Shown: positions 23,086-35,520, counted from the first letter of the stretch. The stretch: DNA of 64,000 bases from Serripes groenlandicus (GCA_031761405.1 JASEVX010000111.1:255501-319500), one strand, 5' to 3'. A program made the numbers and translations. Notes: generated from the letters alone by a model not told the origin.

Positions 23086-26000
23086 AAATGAAACCTGCCT
23101 ACTATGATCCCGAAATAAAGCAGAATAGTGTTCTCTATATATACAGAAGCTTAATCTAAAACAATAGTTTTTTGCATTACTTTTGTGCTGGATTAAACTG
23201 CCACCTGTCTTCGCCCTTTCCAACAAACAACAAATCTGCAGCACACAACTTTGAAACAAGAGGGCCATGATGGCCCTGGATCGCTCACCTGATTTATTAT
23301 TTTTCACTTTAGCTATATAAGCCCCGCCCCCTGTCAGCCATAGTTTCAGACCAATCAACTTGGCTTGAAGGAATGTGATAGAGGGTCACCCTAGGAACAT
23401 TTCTTCAAAATTATTTGAAAATCGACCGGACACTTTTGTAGGAGAAGATTTTTTAAGTTTTCACTATAGCCATATAAGGCAAAATAGCCCCGCCCCCCCT
23501 AGCGGCCATGCTTTTTGACCAATCAACTTGGCTTGAAGGAATCTGATAGAGGGTTATCCAAGGAACATTTCTACAAAATTATATGAAAATCGGCCCAACA
23601 CTGTCGGAGGAGAAGATTTTTTAAGTTTTCACTATAGCCATATAAGGCAAAATAGCCCCCCCCCCCCTTGGTGGCCATGTTTTTTTGACCAATCAACATG
23701 GCTTGAAGGAAACTGATAGAGGGTCATCCAAGGAACTTTTCTACAAAATTATTTGAAAATCTGCCAACCAGTTTTGGAGAAGAAGTTTTTTTAAGTTTTC
23801 ACTATAGCCATATAAGGCAAAGTAGCTCTGCCCACTGGCGGCATGTTTTTCGACCAATCAACATGGCTTGAAGGAATCTGATAGTTGGTCACTTAAGAAA
23901 TATTTCTACAAAATTATTTGAGAATTGGCCTGACACTTTCGGAGAAGAAGATTTTTTAAGTTTTCAATTTAGCCATATAAGGCAAAAAAGCCCCTCCCCC
24001 TGACGGCAATGTTTTTCTACCAATCAACAGGGCTTGAAGGAATCTGATAGAGGGTCATCCAAGGAACTTTTCTACAAAATTATTTGAAAATCTGCCAACC
24101 AGTTTTGGAGAAGAAGTTTTTTTAAGTTTTCACTATAGCCATATAAGGCAAAGTAGCTCTGCCCACTGGCGGCCATGTTTTTCGACCAATCAACATGGCT
24201 TGAAGGAATCTGATAGAGGGTCACCCGAGGAACATTTCTACAAAATTATTTGAAAATCGGCCTGACACTTTCGGAGGAGAAGATTTTTTAAGAATTTTGA
24301 AGTTTTTTCATTTCGTTGCCATGGAAACCAGAATTATGCATGGATCCCGAAAATTTTAAGGAATTCTGGTGAGGACATTGAGAGGATGCTTTCTGTGAAG
24401 TTTCATCCTAGTTGACCCACCGGTTACAGAGGAGAAAATGTTGACGGACAACGGACGACGGACGACTGACGACGGACGACGGACGCCGGACATAGGGCGA
24501 TCACAATAACTCACCTTGAGCACTTCGTGCACAGGTGAGCTAAAAATCGGCCGGACACTTTCGTAGAAGAAGATTTTTAACTGTTCACTATAGCCATATA
24601 AGGCAAAATAGCCCCGCCCCCCCTGGTGGCCATGTTTTTCAACCAATCAACTTGGATTGAAGGAATCTGATAGAAGGTCATACAAGGAATATTTCTACAA
24701 AATTATTTGAAAATCGGTCTGACACTTTGGGAGGAGAAGATTTTTTAAGTTTTCACTATAGCCATATAAGGCAAAATAGCCCCGCCCCCTGGCGGCCATG
24801 TTTTTTGACCAATCAACATGGCTTGAAGGAATCTAATAGAGGGTCATCCAAGGAACATTTCTACAAAATTATTTGAAAATCTGCCAACCAGTTTGGGATT
24901 TTTAACTTTTCACTATAGCCATATAAGGCAAAATAGCCCTGCCCACTGGCGGCCATATTTTTCGACCAATCAACATGGCTTGAAGGAATCTGATAGTGGG
25001 TCACTAAAGGAACATTTCTACAAAATTATTTGAAAATCGGCCTGACACTTTCGGAGGAGAAGATTTTTTAAGTTTTCACTATAGCCATATAAGGCAAAAT
25101 AGCCCCGCCCCCTGGCGGCCATGTTTTTCGAACAATCAACATGGCTTGAAGGAATCTGATAGAGGGTCATCCAAGGAACATTTCCACAAAATTATTTGAA
25201 AATAGGCCTGACACTTTCGGAGGAGAAGATTTTTTAAGTTTTCACTATAGCCATATAAGGAAAAATAACCTCGCCCCCCCCTGGCGGCCATGTTTTTTTA
25301 CCAATCAACATGGCTTGAAGGAATCTCATAGAGGGTCATCCAAGGAACATTTCTACAAAATTATTTGAAAATCTGCCAACCAGTTTGGGAGAAGAAGAAT
25401 TTTGAAGTTTTTTTCATTTCGTTGCCATGGAAACCAGAATTCTGCATGGATCCCAAATATTTGAAGGAAATCTGGTGAGGTCATTGAGAGGATGCTTTCT
25501 GTGAAGTTTCATCCAAATTGACCCACTGGTTACTGAGGAGAAGAAGTTGACGCACGACGCACGATGGACGCCGGACAAAAGGCGATCACAATAACTCACC
25601 TTGAGCAAAGCTCAGGTGAGTTAAAAATAAATGAAACCTGCCTACTATGATCCCGAAATAAAGCAGAATAGTGTTCTCTATATATACAGAAGCTTAATCT
25701 AAAACAATAGTTTTTTGCATTACTTTTGTGCTGGATTAAACTGCCACCTGTCTTCGCCCTTTCCAACAAACAACAAATCTGCAGCACACAACTTTGAAAC
25801 AAGAGGGCCATGATGGCCCTGGATCGCTCACCTGATTTATTATTTTTCACTTTAGCTATATAAGCCCCGCCCCCTGTCAGCCATAGTTTCAGACCAATCA
25901 ACTTGGCTTGAAGGAATGTGATAGAGGGTCACCCTAGGAACATTTCTTCAAAATTATTTGAAAATCGACCGGACACTTTTGTAGGAGAAGATTTTTTAAG

Positions 26001-26528
26001 TTTTCACTATAGCCATATAAGGCAAAATAGCCCCGCCCCCCCTAGCGGCCATGCTTTTTGACCAATCAACTTGGCTTGAAGGAATCTGATAGAGGGTTAT
26101 CCAAGGAACATTTCTACAAAATTATATGAAAATCGGCCCAACACTGTCGGAGGAGAAGATTTTTTAAGTTTTCACTATAGCCATATAAGGCAAAATAGCC
26201 CCCCCCCCCCTTGGTGGCCATGTTTTTTTGACCAATCAACATGGCTTGAAGGAAACTGATAGAGGGTCATCCAAGGAACTTTTCTACAAAATTATTTGAA
26301 AATCTGCCAACCAGTTTTGGAGAAGAAGTTTTTTTAAGTTTTCACTATAGCCATATAAGGCAAAGTAGCTCTGCCCACTGGCGGCATGTTTTTCGACCAA
26401 TCAACATGGCTTGAAGGAATCTGATAGTTGGTCACTTAAGAAATATTTCTACAAAATTATTTGAGAATTGGCCTGACACTTTCGGAGAAGAAGATTTTTT
26501 AAGTTTTCAATTTAGCCATATAAGGCAA
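21611..26528. repeat. 2.55-kb tandem duplication
   Basis: From about 21611 the sequence recurs at about 24168. The offset is 2557 bp at first, 2550 after the GACGGAC tract near 21900, and 2543 after the second tract near 23000; each step is a 7-bp change. Elsewhere the copies are almost identical (one base differs near 22030/24581). The second copy is cut by the H1b insertion at 26529. Confidence 0.85.
23257..25625 (+). mobile_element. second compound H1 array
   Basis: 5' end at 23257, cores with variant landmarks (GTAGCTCTGCCCACTGGCGG), a first 3' end at about 24543 and a second at about 25625. Same plan as the 20851 array. The stretch 23086-23256 before it is not H1 and holds a MITE relic (CCCTTTCCAACAAACAACAA). 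Confidence 0.7.
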
Positions 26529-28878
26529 CAAGAGGGCCAAGATGGCCCTAAAATCGATCACCTGAATGATAGTTAATTAGAAGCAAATATTTAACTGCAA
26601 ATATCTGTGAAAATTTGATCAGGAGTTCAAATGAAACTGCAAGGAGTGGAAATAGTCCATTTTTATCTTGAAATCTAACAAGAGCTTTCTCAATTTCTGA
26701 TGCTGCAGCAACAAAGGTTCTACACAGAATGCAAGTATTTGAACAATTTTGAAAGAGGACCATCAAAGGAACATTCCTGTGAAGTAACATTGAAATTGGT
26801 CAAGTGGAATGGTAGGAGTTGTCATTTGTAGCTAAAAGTTCAATTTACCCCTTTTGTGATGACGCGAGGTTGCTATGATTTTGTAACTAATCAAAACAGC
26901 TTGAACAAATTAAATGTAGAGGATCACTGAAGTAGGATTTATATTCAATTTCCTTAATATCAGACAAGAACTTTTAAAGCTTGGACATTTTGCCCCCTTT
27001 CTGATGCTGCAGCAACCCTGGCGGCCATGTTTTTCAACCGATCGGAAATATTTGAACAATCTTGGTAAAGGGTGCCCCAAGAAACATTTGTGCAAAATAA
27101 TTTTCAAATTGGGCCAGTACTTTTGGACAAGAAGATTTTTAAAATTTTAACAAAAAAAAACCAAGCTCCTCCTCCTGGCGGCCATGTTTTTCAACCGATC
27201 GGAAATATTTGAACAATCTTGGTAAAGGGTGCCCCAAGGAACATTTGTGCAAAATAATTTTCAAATCGGGCCAGTACTTTTGGTCAAGAAGATTTTTAAA
27301 ATTTTAACAATGCACATATAAGGAAAACAGGCTCCGCCCCCTGGCGGCCATGTTTTTCAACCGATCGGAAATATTTGAACAATCTTGGTAAAGGGTGCCC
27401 CAATGAACATTTGTGGAAAATAATTTTCAAATCGGGCAAGTACTTTTGGACAAGAAGATTTTTTAAGTTTTAACAATGCACGTAGAAGGAAAACAAGCTT
27501 CGCCCCCTGGCGGCCATGTTTTTCAACGGATCGGAAATATTTGAACAATCTTGGTAAAGGGTGCCCCAAGGAACATTTGTGCAAAATAATTTTCAAATCG
27601 GGCCAGTACTTTTGGTCAAGAAGATTTTTAAAATTTTAACAATGCACATATAAGGAAAACAGGCTCCGCCCCCTGGCGGCCATGTTTTTCAACCGATCGG
27701 AAATATTTGAACAATCTAGGTAAAGGGTGCCCCAATGAACATTTGTGGAAAATAATTTTCAAATCGGGCCAGTACTTTTGGACAAGAAGTTTTTTTAAGT
27801 TTTAACAATGCACGTATAAGGAAAACAAGCTCCGCGCCCTGGCGGCCATGTTTTTCAACGGATCGGGAATATTTGAACAATCTTGGTAAAGGGTGCCCCA
27901 AGGAACATTTGTGCAAAATAATTTTCAAATTGGGCCAGTACTTTTTGACAAGAAGATTTTTAAAATTTTAACAATGCACATATAAGGAAAACAGGCTCCA
28001 CCCCCTGGCGGCCATGTTTTTCAATCGATCGGAAATATTTGAACAATCTTGGTAAAGGGTGCCCCAATCAACATTTGTGGAAAATAATTTTCAAATCGGG
28101 CCAGTACTTTTGGACAAGAAGATTTTTTAAGTTTTAACAATGCACATATAAGGAAAACAAGTTCCACGCCCTGGCGGCCATGTTTTTCAACGGATCGGAA
28201 ATATTTGAACAATCTTCGTAAAGGGTGCCCCAAGGAACATTTGTGCAAAACAATTTTCAAATCGGGCCAGTACTTTTTGACAAGAAGATTTTTAAAATTT
28301 TAACAATGCACATATAAGGAAAACAGGCTCCGCCCCCTGGCGGCCATGTTTTTCAACCGATCGGAAATTTTTGAACAATCTTGGTAAAGGGTGCCCCAAT
28401 GTACATTTGTGCAAAATAATTGTCAAATCGGGCCAGTACTTCTGGACAAGAAGATTTTTAAAGTTTTAACAATGCACATATAAGGAAAATAAGCTCCGCC
28501 CCCTGGCGGCCATGTTTTTCAACGGATCGGAAATATTTGAACAATCTTGGTAGAGGGTACCCCAAGGAACATTTGTGCAAAATAATTTTTAAATCGGGCC
28601 AGTACTTTTGGACAAGAAGATTTTTTAAGATTTGGCAATTTTCCCCTTTTCTGTTGCCGCGGCAACCAAAGTTCTCGATGGAATTTAAATCTTTGAACAA
28701 TTTTTAAAGAGGTTCACCAAAGGAACATTCCTGTGAAGTTTGGTTGAAATTGGTCAAGTGGTTAAGGAGGAGATGATCTAAATGTTAACGACGGACGACG
28801 GACGACGACGGACGACGTAAGACGGACAAAAAGTGATCAGAATAGCTCACCTTGAGCCTTTGGCTCTAGGTGATCTAA
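26529..28878 (+). mobile_element. H1b element nested inside H1
   Basis: 5' CAAGAGGGCCAAGATGGCCC, then ATCGATCACCTGAATGATAG. About ten core units of about 165 bp with landmark TTTTTCAACCGATCGGAAAT, a GACGGACGACGG tract, and the 3' end CACCTTGAGCCTTTGGCTCT + AGGTGATCTAA. Its core differs from H1, but the ends are of the same type. Confidence 0.8.
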
Positions 28879-29158
28879 AAAAGCCCCTCCCCCTGACGGC
28901 AATGTTTTTCTACCAATCAACAGGGCTTGAAGGAATCTGATAGAGGGTCATCCAAGGAACTTTTCTACAAAATTATTTGAAAATCTGCCAACCAGTTTTG
29001 GAGAAGAAGTTTTTTTAAGTTTTCACTATAGCCATATAAGGCAAAGTAGCTCTGCCCACTGGCGGCATGTTTTTCGACCAATCTACATGGCTTGAAGGAA
29101 TCTGATAGTTGGTCACTTAAGAAATATTTCTACAAAATTATTTGAGAATTGGCCTGAC

Positions 29159-30818
29159 CAGGGACACTATATTACAGGGATATGAAACGCGTGCGGTTTC
29201 ATCAGCCTTATCAGTAATATGTTGGCCTCACTTCGTACAGGTATCGGCCATTTTGATTTACCCATTCCGATAGATAACGACCTTCACTTGCGTATGATAA
29301 CGGTTACTTGCGTGTAAATACGGCTGTTTTCGTTGATTTTCTAGCGCTCTTTACAGTAACCAGGGACACAAAATATAGACTCCCAGCATATTTATTTCAT
29401 ATATACCTGCCACGATTCTTCGAATTCTTTAAAAAGTTCCAAGCGAAGTAAAAAAATATATGCTGTTTTAGGGGTTCATGACACTGCGTGTACCTCCCTG
29501 ATATTTGAGAACGTCGAAAGAGAGATATTTACTAATGGGTTAAAAAAGCTGTCCAAATATGACCTTATAATTATCATATTAAAAGATAAATTTAGAGGTC
29601 TGCTTTGATATTCTCCGTCCTTTTGTTTTTTAAATGATTTCAATGCAAGCTGGTGATAATTAGACCTTCACTTGCGTATGATAACGGTTACTTGCGTGCA
29701 AATACGGCTGTTTTTGTTGATTTGCTAGCGCTCTTTACAGTAACCAGGGACACAAAATATAGACAAAAGATTCAAATTTGTGTAAAATAATTTATTCTTT
29801 ATCAAGAAGTCTTAATCAAGTGGTATTTTAATCTTTTCAAAATAAAAACAATAACTGGTTATTACAATACATTATTTTTTTATTAAAAAATCGTGTGATG
29901 GAAAAACAGATTGTTATTGAAAACATGAGATTATCTCTTGATTGAGGTGGCCCAAAACAATAAAATATATGCAATTCTAAAGAGGTCTATAATATCACAC
30001 TGACCAGATGGCAGGGTGACTTATGTTATGTAACATTATGCAATCATTTCCTGTCGTGTTCCATATGTGTTGGTTACATACTAATTAATTGGTTTTATAA
30101 CCCTTTCATTGTTCATACAGGGAAATGGGCTAATTGGTAATTAAACTCTTATTAATAACCCTTCTCGACATTCAAACATCTGCAGCAGACAAATTCGAAT
30201 TCATACTTGGCCATTCATTTTGCAAATATATCTAAGATTGTAAATGTAATTATGATTTAATAAAAAAGGGCAAACCATTTTTTTAAAGGAAAAAAAATGC
30301 TCAAGAATCTTGACAATCATTTTTGGATGCAGCACACGACTTTTGAAAACAGTACCGGCAAACATCAGCTATATTAAAATAATAGGGACACAGTTTGGCC
30401 AATGATCTTTTATAATATAACATTGAAATGTGTTTATAACGGCAATATAGAACACATGGCGGTCCCCCACATAGCCTATATTCTTCGTTTTGAATTTTTT
30501 GACCACAATTTTGTGGAAAATATCGACTTCAAAAACTCGTTGCAATAACTATCATTTTTTGTTTAAATACAAGCTCAAAGTTAACGTAAATGTAAGAAAA
30601 AAAGATATAAATTATGTTATGTACTTACATTCTCGGTTATTCCTTTTTAAACTTATTAATTTTAATAAAACATCCGTCTATCTACATCGATAGCCATCGC
30701 GGAAATGAATGTACGAAGTGGATAATGACCAGAGCGGCTAATGACCGCTTTTCTTACAGCGAGGCGAAGATAACGGAGCTTATCGATTCGCTTCATATCC
30801 CTGTATATAGTGTCCCTG
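29159..30818. mobile_element. TIR element nested in H1, target duplication GGCCTGAC
   Basis: Left CAGGGACACTATATTACAGG, right TTCATATCCCTGTATATAGT + GTCCCTG: inverted ends of about 30 bp with one or two differences. GGCCTGAC is present at 29151-29158 and 30818-30825 (7 or 8 bp, depending on which end owns one G). It contains a 102-bp direct repeat (29279-29380 and 29663-29764). hAT- or P-like by TSD length. No transposase frame seen; the short ORFs are not supported. Confidence 0.75.
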
Positions 30819-31721
30819 GCCTGACACTTTCGGAGGAGAAGATTTTTTAAGTTTTCAATTTAGCCATATAAGGCAAAAAAGCCCCTCCCCCTGACGGCAA
30901 TGTTTTTCTACCAATCAACAGGGCTTGAAGGAATCTGATAGTGGGTCATCCAATGGAACATTTCTACAAAATTATTTGAAAATCAGCCTGACACTTTCGG
31001 AGAAGATTTGTTAAGTTTTTATTATAGCCATATAAGGCAAAATAGCCCCGCCCCCTGGCGGCCATGTTTTTTTACCAATCAACATGGCTTGAAGGAATCT
31101 GATAGAGAGTCATCCAAGGAGCATTTCTACAAAATCATTTGAAAATCGGCCTGACACTTTCCGAGGAGAAGATTTTTTAAGCTTTCACTATAGCCATATA
31201 AGTCAAAATAGCTCCCCCCCCCCAGGTGGCCATGATTTTCGACCAATCAACATGGCTTAAAGGAATCTGATAGAGGGTCATCCAAGGAACATTTCTACAA
31301 AATTATTTGAAAATCTGCCAACCAATTCGGGAGAAGAAGAATTTTGAAGTTTTTTCGGTTTCGTTGCCATGGAAACCAGAATTTTGCATGGATCCCAAAA
31401 ATTTGAAGGAATTCTGGTGAGGTCATTGAGAGGATGCTTTCTGTGAAGTTTCATCCAAATTGACCCACTGGTTACTGAGGAGAAGAAGTTGACGCACGAC
31501 GCACGACGGACGCCGGACAAAAGGCGATCACAATAACTCACCTTGAGCAAAGCTCAGGTGAGCTAAAAAGGGCAATAACTCATCCAAAAGTAGGTCAAAT
31601 TAAACGCCCTCGTAATATGCGCAACAACACATTGTACCGATGACTCCTGTGAAGTTTCATAGAAATGTGGCAAAGGGGTTGTGAGCTGAAGGCCGGACAA
31701 GAATGAAATGGCAATTTTAAA

Positions 31722-32930
31722 CAAGAGGGCCATGATGGCCCTTGAATCGCTCACCTGATTTTTTTTTTTTCACTTAAGCTATATAAGCCTCACCCCCTGG
31801 CAGCCATAGTTTCCGACCAATCAACTTGGCTTGAAGGAATCTGATAGAGGGTCACCCTAGGAACATTTCTACAAAATTATTTGAAAATCGGCCAGATACT
31901 TTTGGAGGAGAAGATTTTTTAAGTTTTCACTATAGCCATATAATCTAAAATAGCCCTCCCTATTGGCGGCCATGTTTTTTTACCAATCAACATGGCTTGA
32001 AGGAATCTGAAAGCGGGTCATCCAAGGAACATTTCTACAAAATTATTTGAAAATCGGGCCGACACTTTTGGAGAAGAAGATTTTTTAAGTTTGCACTATA
32101 GCCATATAAGGCAAAATAGCCCCCCCCCCCCCCCCCCTGGCGGCCATGTTTTTCGACCAATCAACATGGCTTGAAGGAATCTGATAGAGGGTCACCCAAG
32201 GAACATTTCTACAAAATCATTTGAAAATCAGCCTGACACTTTCGGAGGAAAAGATTTTTTAAGTTTTCACTATAGCCATATAAGGCAAAATAGCCCCGCC
32301 CCCCTGGCGGCCATGTTTTTCGACCAATCAACATTGCTTGAAGGAATCTGGTAGAGGGTCATCCAAGGAACATTTCTACAAAATTATTTGAAAATCTGCC
32401 AACCAGTTTGAAGAATTTTGAAGTTTTTTTCGTTTCGTTGCCATGGAAACCTGCAATTCTGCATGGATCCCTAAAATTTGAAGGAATTCTGGTGAGGTCA
32501 TTAAGAGGATGCTTTCTGTGAAGTTTCATCCCAATTGACCCACTGGTTACTGAGGAGAAGATGTTGAAGATTTTTTAAGTTTTCACTTTGGCCATATAAG
32601 GCAAAATAGCCCCCACCCCCTGGCGGCCATGTTTTTCGACCAATCAACATTGCTTGAAGGAATCTGATAGAGGGTCACCCAAGGAACATTTCTACAAAAT
32701 TATTTGAAAATCGGCCTGACACTTATGGAGGAGAAGAATTTTGCATGGATCCCAAAAATTTGAAGGAATTCTGGTGAGGTCATTGAGAGGATGCTTTCTG
32801 TGAAGTTTCATCCAAATTGACCCACTGGTTACTGAGGAGAAGAAGTTGACGCACGACGGACGACGGACGACGGACGCCGGACAAAAGGCAATCACAATAA
32901 CTCACCTTGAGCAAAGCTCAGGTGAGCTAA
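31722..32930 (+). mobile_element. H1 element in the alternating array
   Basis: Standard 5' end with CTTGAATCGCTCACC, and a CCCCCCCCCCCCCCCCC run near 32121. The 3' unique part occurs twice (about 32460 and 32742), suggesting internal recombination. 3' end GCTCAGGTGAGCTAA at 32930. Confidence 0.75.
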
Positions 32931-33086
32931 AAAAGGGCAATAACTCAACCAAAATTAGGTCAAATTAAACGCCCTCGTAATATGCGCAACTAGACGTTGT
33001 ATCGATGACTCCTGTGAAGTTTCATAGAAATGTGGCCAAGGGGTTGTCAGATGAAGGCCGGACAAGAATGAAATGGCAATTTATAA

Positions 33087-34006
33087 CAAGAGGGCCATGA
33101 TGGCCCTTGAATCGCTCACCTGATTTTTTGTTTTTTTTTTCACTTTAGCTATATAAGCCCCCCTGGCAGCCATAGTTTCCGACCAATCAACTTGGCTTGA
33201 AGGAATCTGATAGAGGGTCATCCTAGGAACATTTCTACAAAATTATTTGAAAATCGGCCAGATACTTTTGGAGGAGAAGATTTTTTAAGTTTTCACTATA
33301 GCCATATAATGCAAAATAGCCCTGCCCACTGGCGGCCATGTTTTTCGACCAATCAACATTGCTTGAAGGAATCTGATAGAGGGTCACCCAAGGAACATTT
33401 CTACAAAATTATTTGAAAATCGGCCTGACACATATGGAGGAGAAGATTTTTTAAGTTTTCACTATAGCCATAAAAGGCAAAATAGCCCCGCCCCCTGGCG
33501 TTCATGTTTTTCGACCAATCAACATGGCTTGAAGGAATCTGATAGAGGGTCACCCAAGGAACATTTCTACACAATTATTTGAAAATCGGCCTGACACTTT
33601 CGGAGGAGAAGATTTTTTAAGTTTTCACTATAGCCATATAAGGCAAAATAGCCCCGCCCCCCCTGGCGGCCATGTTTTTCGACCAATCAACATGGCTTGA
33701 AGGAATCTGATAGAGGGTCATCTAAGGAACATTTCTACAAAATTATTTGAAAATCTGCCAACCAGTTTGGGAGAAGAAGAATTTTGAAGTTTTTTCGGTT
33801 TCGTTGCCATGGAAACCAGAATTTTGCATGGATCCCAAAAATTTGAAGGAATTCTGGTGAGGTCATTGAGAGGATGCTTTCTGTGAAGTTTCATCCAAAT
33901 TGACCTACTGGTTACTGAGGAGAAGAAGTTGACGCACGACGCACGACGGACGCCGGACAAAAGGCGATCACAATAACTCACCTTGAGCAAAGCTCAGGTG
34001 AGCTAA
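33087..34006 (+). mobile_element. H1 element in the alternating array
   Basis: 5' CAAGAGGGCCATGATGGCCC, four cores, 3' unique part, GACGCACGACGGACGCCGGA tract, 3' end at 34006. Confidence 0.75.
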
Positions 34007-34422
34007 AAAGGGCAATAACTCATCCAAAAGTAGGTCAAATTAAACGCCCTCGTAATATGCGCAACAAGACATTGTACCGATGACTCCTGTGAAGTTTCAT
34101 AGAAATGTGGCCAAGGGGTTGTGAGATAAAGGCCGGACAAGAAATGTGGACGTACAGACAGACAGACGGCGCAGGCAAAAGCAATATGTCTCCTCCGGAG
34201 GGGGGAGACATAATTAGTCCTTTGCTGCTGCTATTAATACTATTAAAACATATTTATCACAAAACCAATCAAATTGAAAGGGCCAACCAATTTGGCATAT
34301 ATATGACACCATATATTCTGTCAAAAATCCAGCTGCGCAACATAACATGCAGGTAAAAAATCCTTGGTTTGCTACTCAAAAATAAGTCATGGCAATATAA
34401 GTCATGGCTCTGTATCGCAGTC

Positions 34423-34559
34423 CTACATCAGGAGCAGCTTGATCGTGCAGGTTGGCTGGTTGACCACCATCATCGTCATCATTATCGTCATTGGCATTAG
34501 GCAGAGGAATTTGTTGCATTTTGCAAATATTGTGCAATACTCCACAGGCAGTGATGATC
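34423..34559 (-). pseudogene. HARBI1-like (PIF/Harbinger) transposase, C-terminal exon relic
   Basis: Acceptor TGTAATAG|G, then IITACGVLHNICKMQQIPLP, NANDDNDDDDGGQ and stop TAG at 34423-34425. The IIxACxVLHN motif with an acidic tail is characteristic of the end of the Harbinger DDE domain. No catalytic part is present, because the 1.8-kb dispersed repeat starts at 34639. An H4 repeat end lies on the other side. Confidence 0.65.
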
Positions 34560-35223
34560 CTATTACAGAAATGACTAAATGTTATTCAAACCGGGACATG
34601 GGGTTATAAAACTCGAGTACACACTATCCCTCTCAGCTTACGCGCAATAAGATCATGATGTAACGGTTTTACTACATGCATCTAGGCTTACAAGCCTCAC
34701 GAGAACGGTTATGACCAAACACTAACTATAAACGTACGTTTTTTATTGTAAATTCTATTTATGTCAATATATCCGAAGGTCGGTTTTGGCGTGACGTGAA
34801 ACATGTATTAACAAAACCCGTCATGAGCAAGTTCTCCATTTGTCAAATGTTTTCATCTCTGCTGCAGATTTATCATATGTTGGAAAGGGGGGTTAAAGAA
34901 AAAATAAAAAGATGAGCGCTTGTTAGCTGATCGCGTAATGATCTTATCAAGTTAACCCCTTTCCAACAAACACCAAGCAGACGACTTTTAAAACACTTTG
35001 TCAATCATTATTTTCAGCCCTGTCTCCATTTGCCACAATGCTCTTTCTGACCCTTATGTTCCCGTCCGCCACTTGATTCAATAGTACATAGTGCTAAAGA
35101 GTGGAATTACACTTGTTTTTTTCTCCTCTGGTCTTTTCTTAGAAGAACCTTCTTTGTCATCTTTTCGTCTTAGTCCCTCGTTTGTGCGGCTCACGATGGT
35201 GTCTTCTCAAACAAATGTTTTAC

Positions 35224-35407
35224 CTGCATCGGTGTAAAAGGCTTTGACATATCTTCTGATGATGTTTTTCCTTACCGAGTCTAGTTCTTCTTTAATCTTC
35301 ACCCCGCCACCAAACGAACTACTCCCCCATCTTACATTTCCCGGACCGAATAACTCCGTTAAAAAAGTTGTGCTAAGGTTAGTCCAACATTCCCTATGCC
35401 GATGGAA
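35224..35407 (-). pseudogene. BEN-like exon, open copy, inside a dispersed repeat
   Basis: Open minus-strand segment ending G|GTAAAAC. It reads TNLSTTFLTELFGPGNVRWG, SSSFGGGVKIKEELDSVRKN and IIRRYVKAFYTDAG. The spacing of LxxLF, the Gly-rich loop, the Leu-Asp and the final IxxYVxxF is like a BEN domain (a DNA- and protein-binding module). A TGA precedes it at 35408-35410. No other exon of this gene was tied to it. Confidence 0.4.
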
Positions 35408-35520
35408 TCATCCCTCAGCTTCCGAAGTCACATTCTGTTTTGTATTAGCCTGTTTAAATAGGTTGTAAACAGTTAAGTAGCTAGGACCATGATGTGACCA
35501 TATTACAGGACAATGATCTA

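Larger units (their letters stand above)
25800..31566 (+). mobile_element. H1 element interrupted by two nested elements
   Basis: 5' end at 25800 and 3' end GCTCAGGTGAGCTAA at about 31566. It is split by H1b (26529-28878) and by a TIR element (29159-30818); the cores continue after each insertion. Removing the insertions leaves about 1.76 kb. Confidence 0.75.
31567..34214 (+). repeat. alternating H4-core / H1 array
   Basis: Three units starting GGGCAATAACTCATCCAAAA (31568, about 32934, 34009) alternate with two H1 elements. The last unit runs into the H4 3' end GACAGACAGACGGCGCAGGC then TATGTCTCCTCCGGAGGGGG + GAGACATAA. H1 lies at the same A-rich core junction each time. Confidence 0.75.

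Noticed and set aside
21851..25901. Pairs of identical or similar ORFs (e.g. 101 codons at 23053 and 25596, both minus strand)
   Set aside because: They lie in the 2.55-kb duplicated H1 array; the frames are chance openings in a repeat and the identity reflects duplication, not protein conservation.
26910..28700. Repeated minus-strand ORFs with MKIILHKC and LFKYFRSVEKHGRQG
   Set aside because: Translation of the H1b tandem core; the frame opens and closes unit by unit with no start, splice or domain logic.
20851..34214. Regularly spaced repeats as a possible CRISPR array
   Set aside because: Units of 165-170 bp repeat over their whole length with no spacer/repeat pattern, and the window is eukaryotic.
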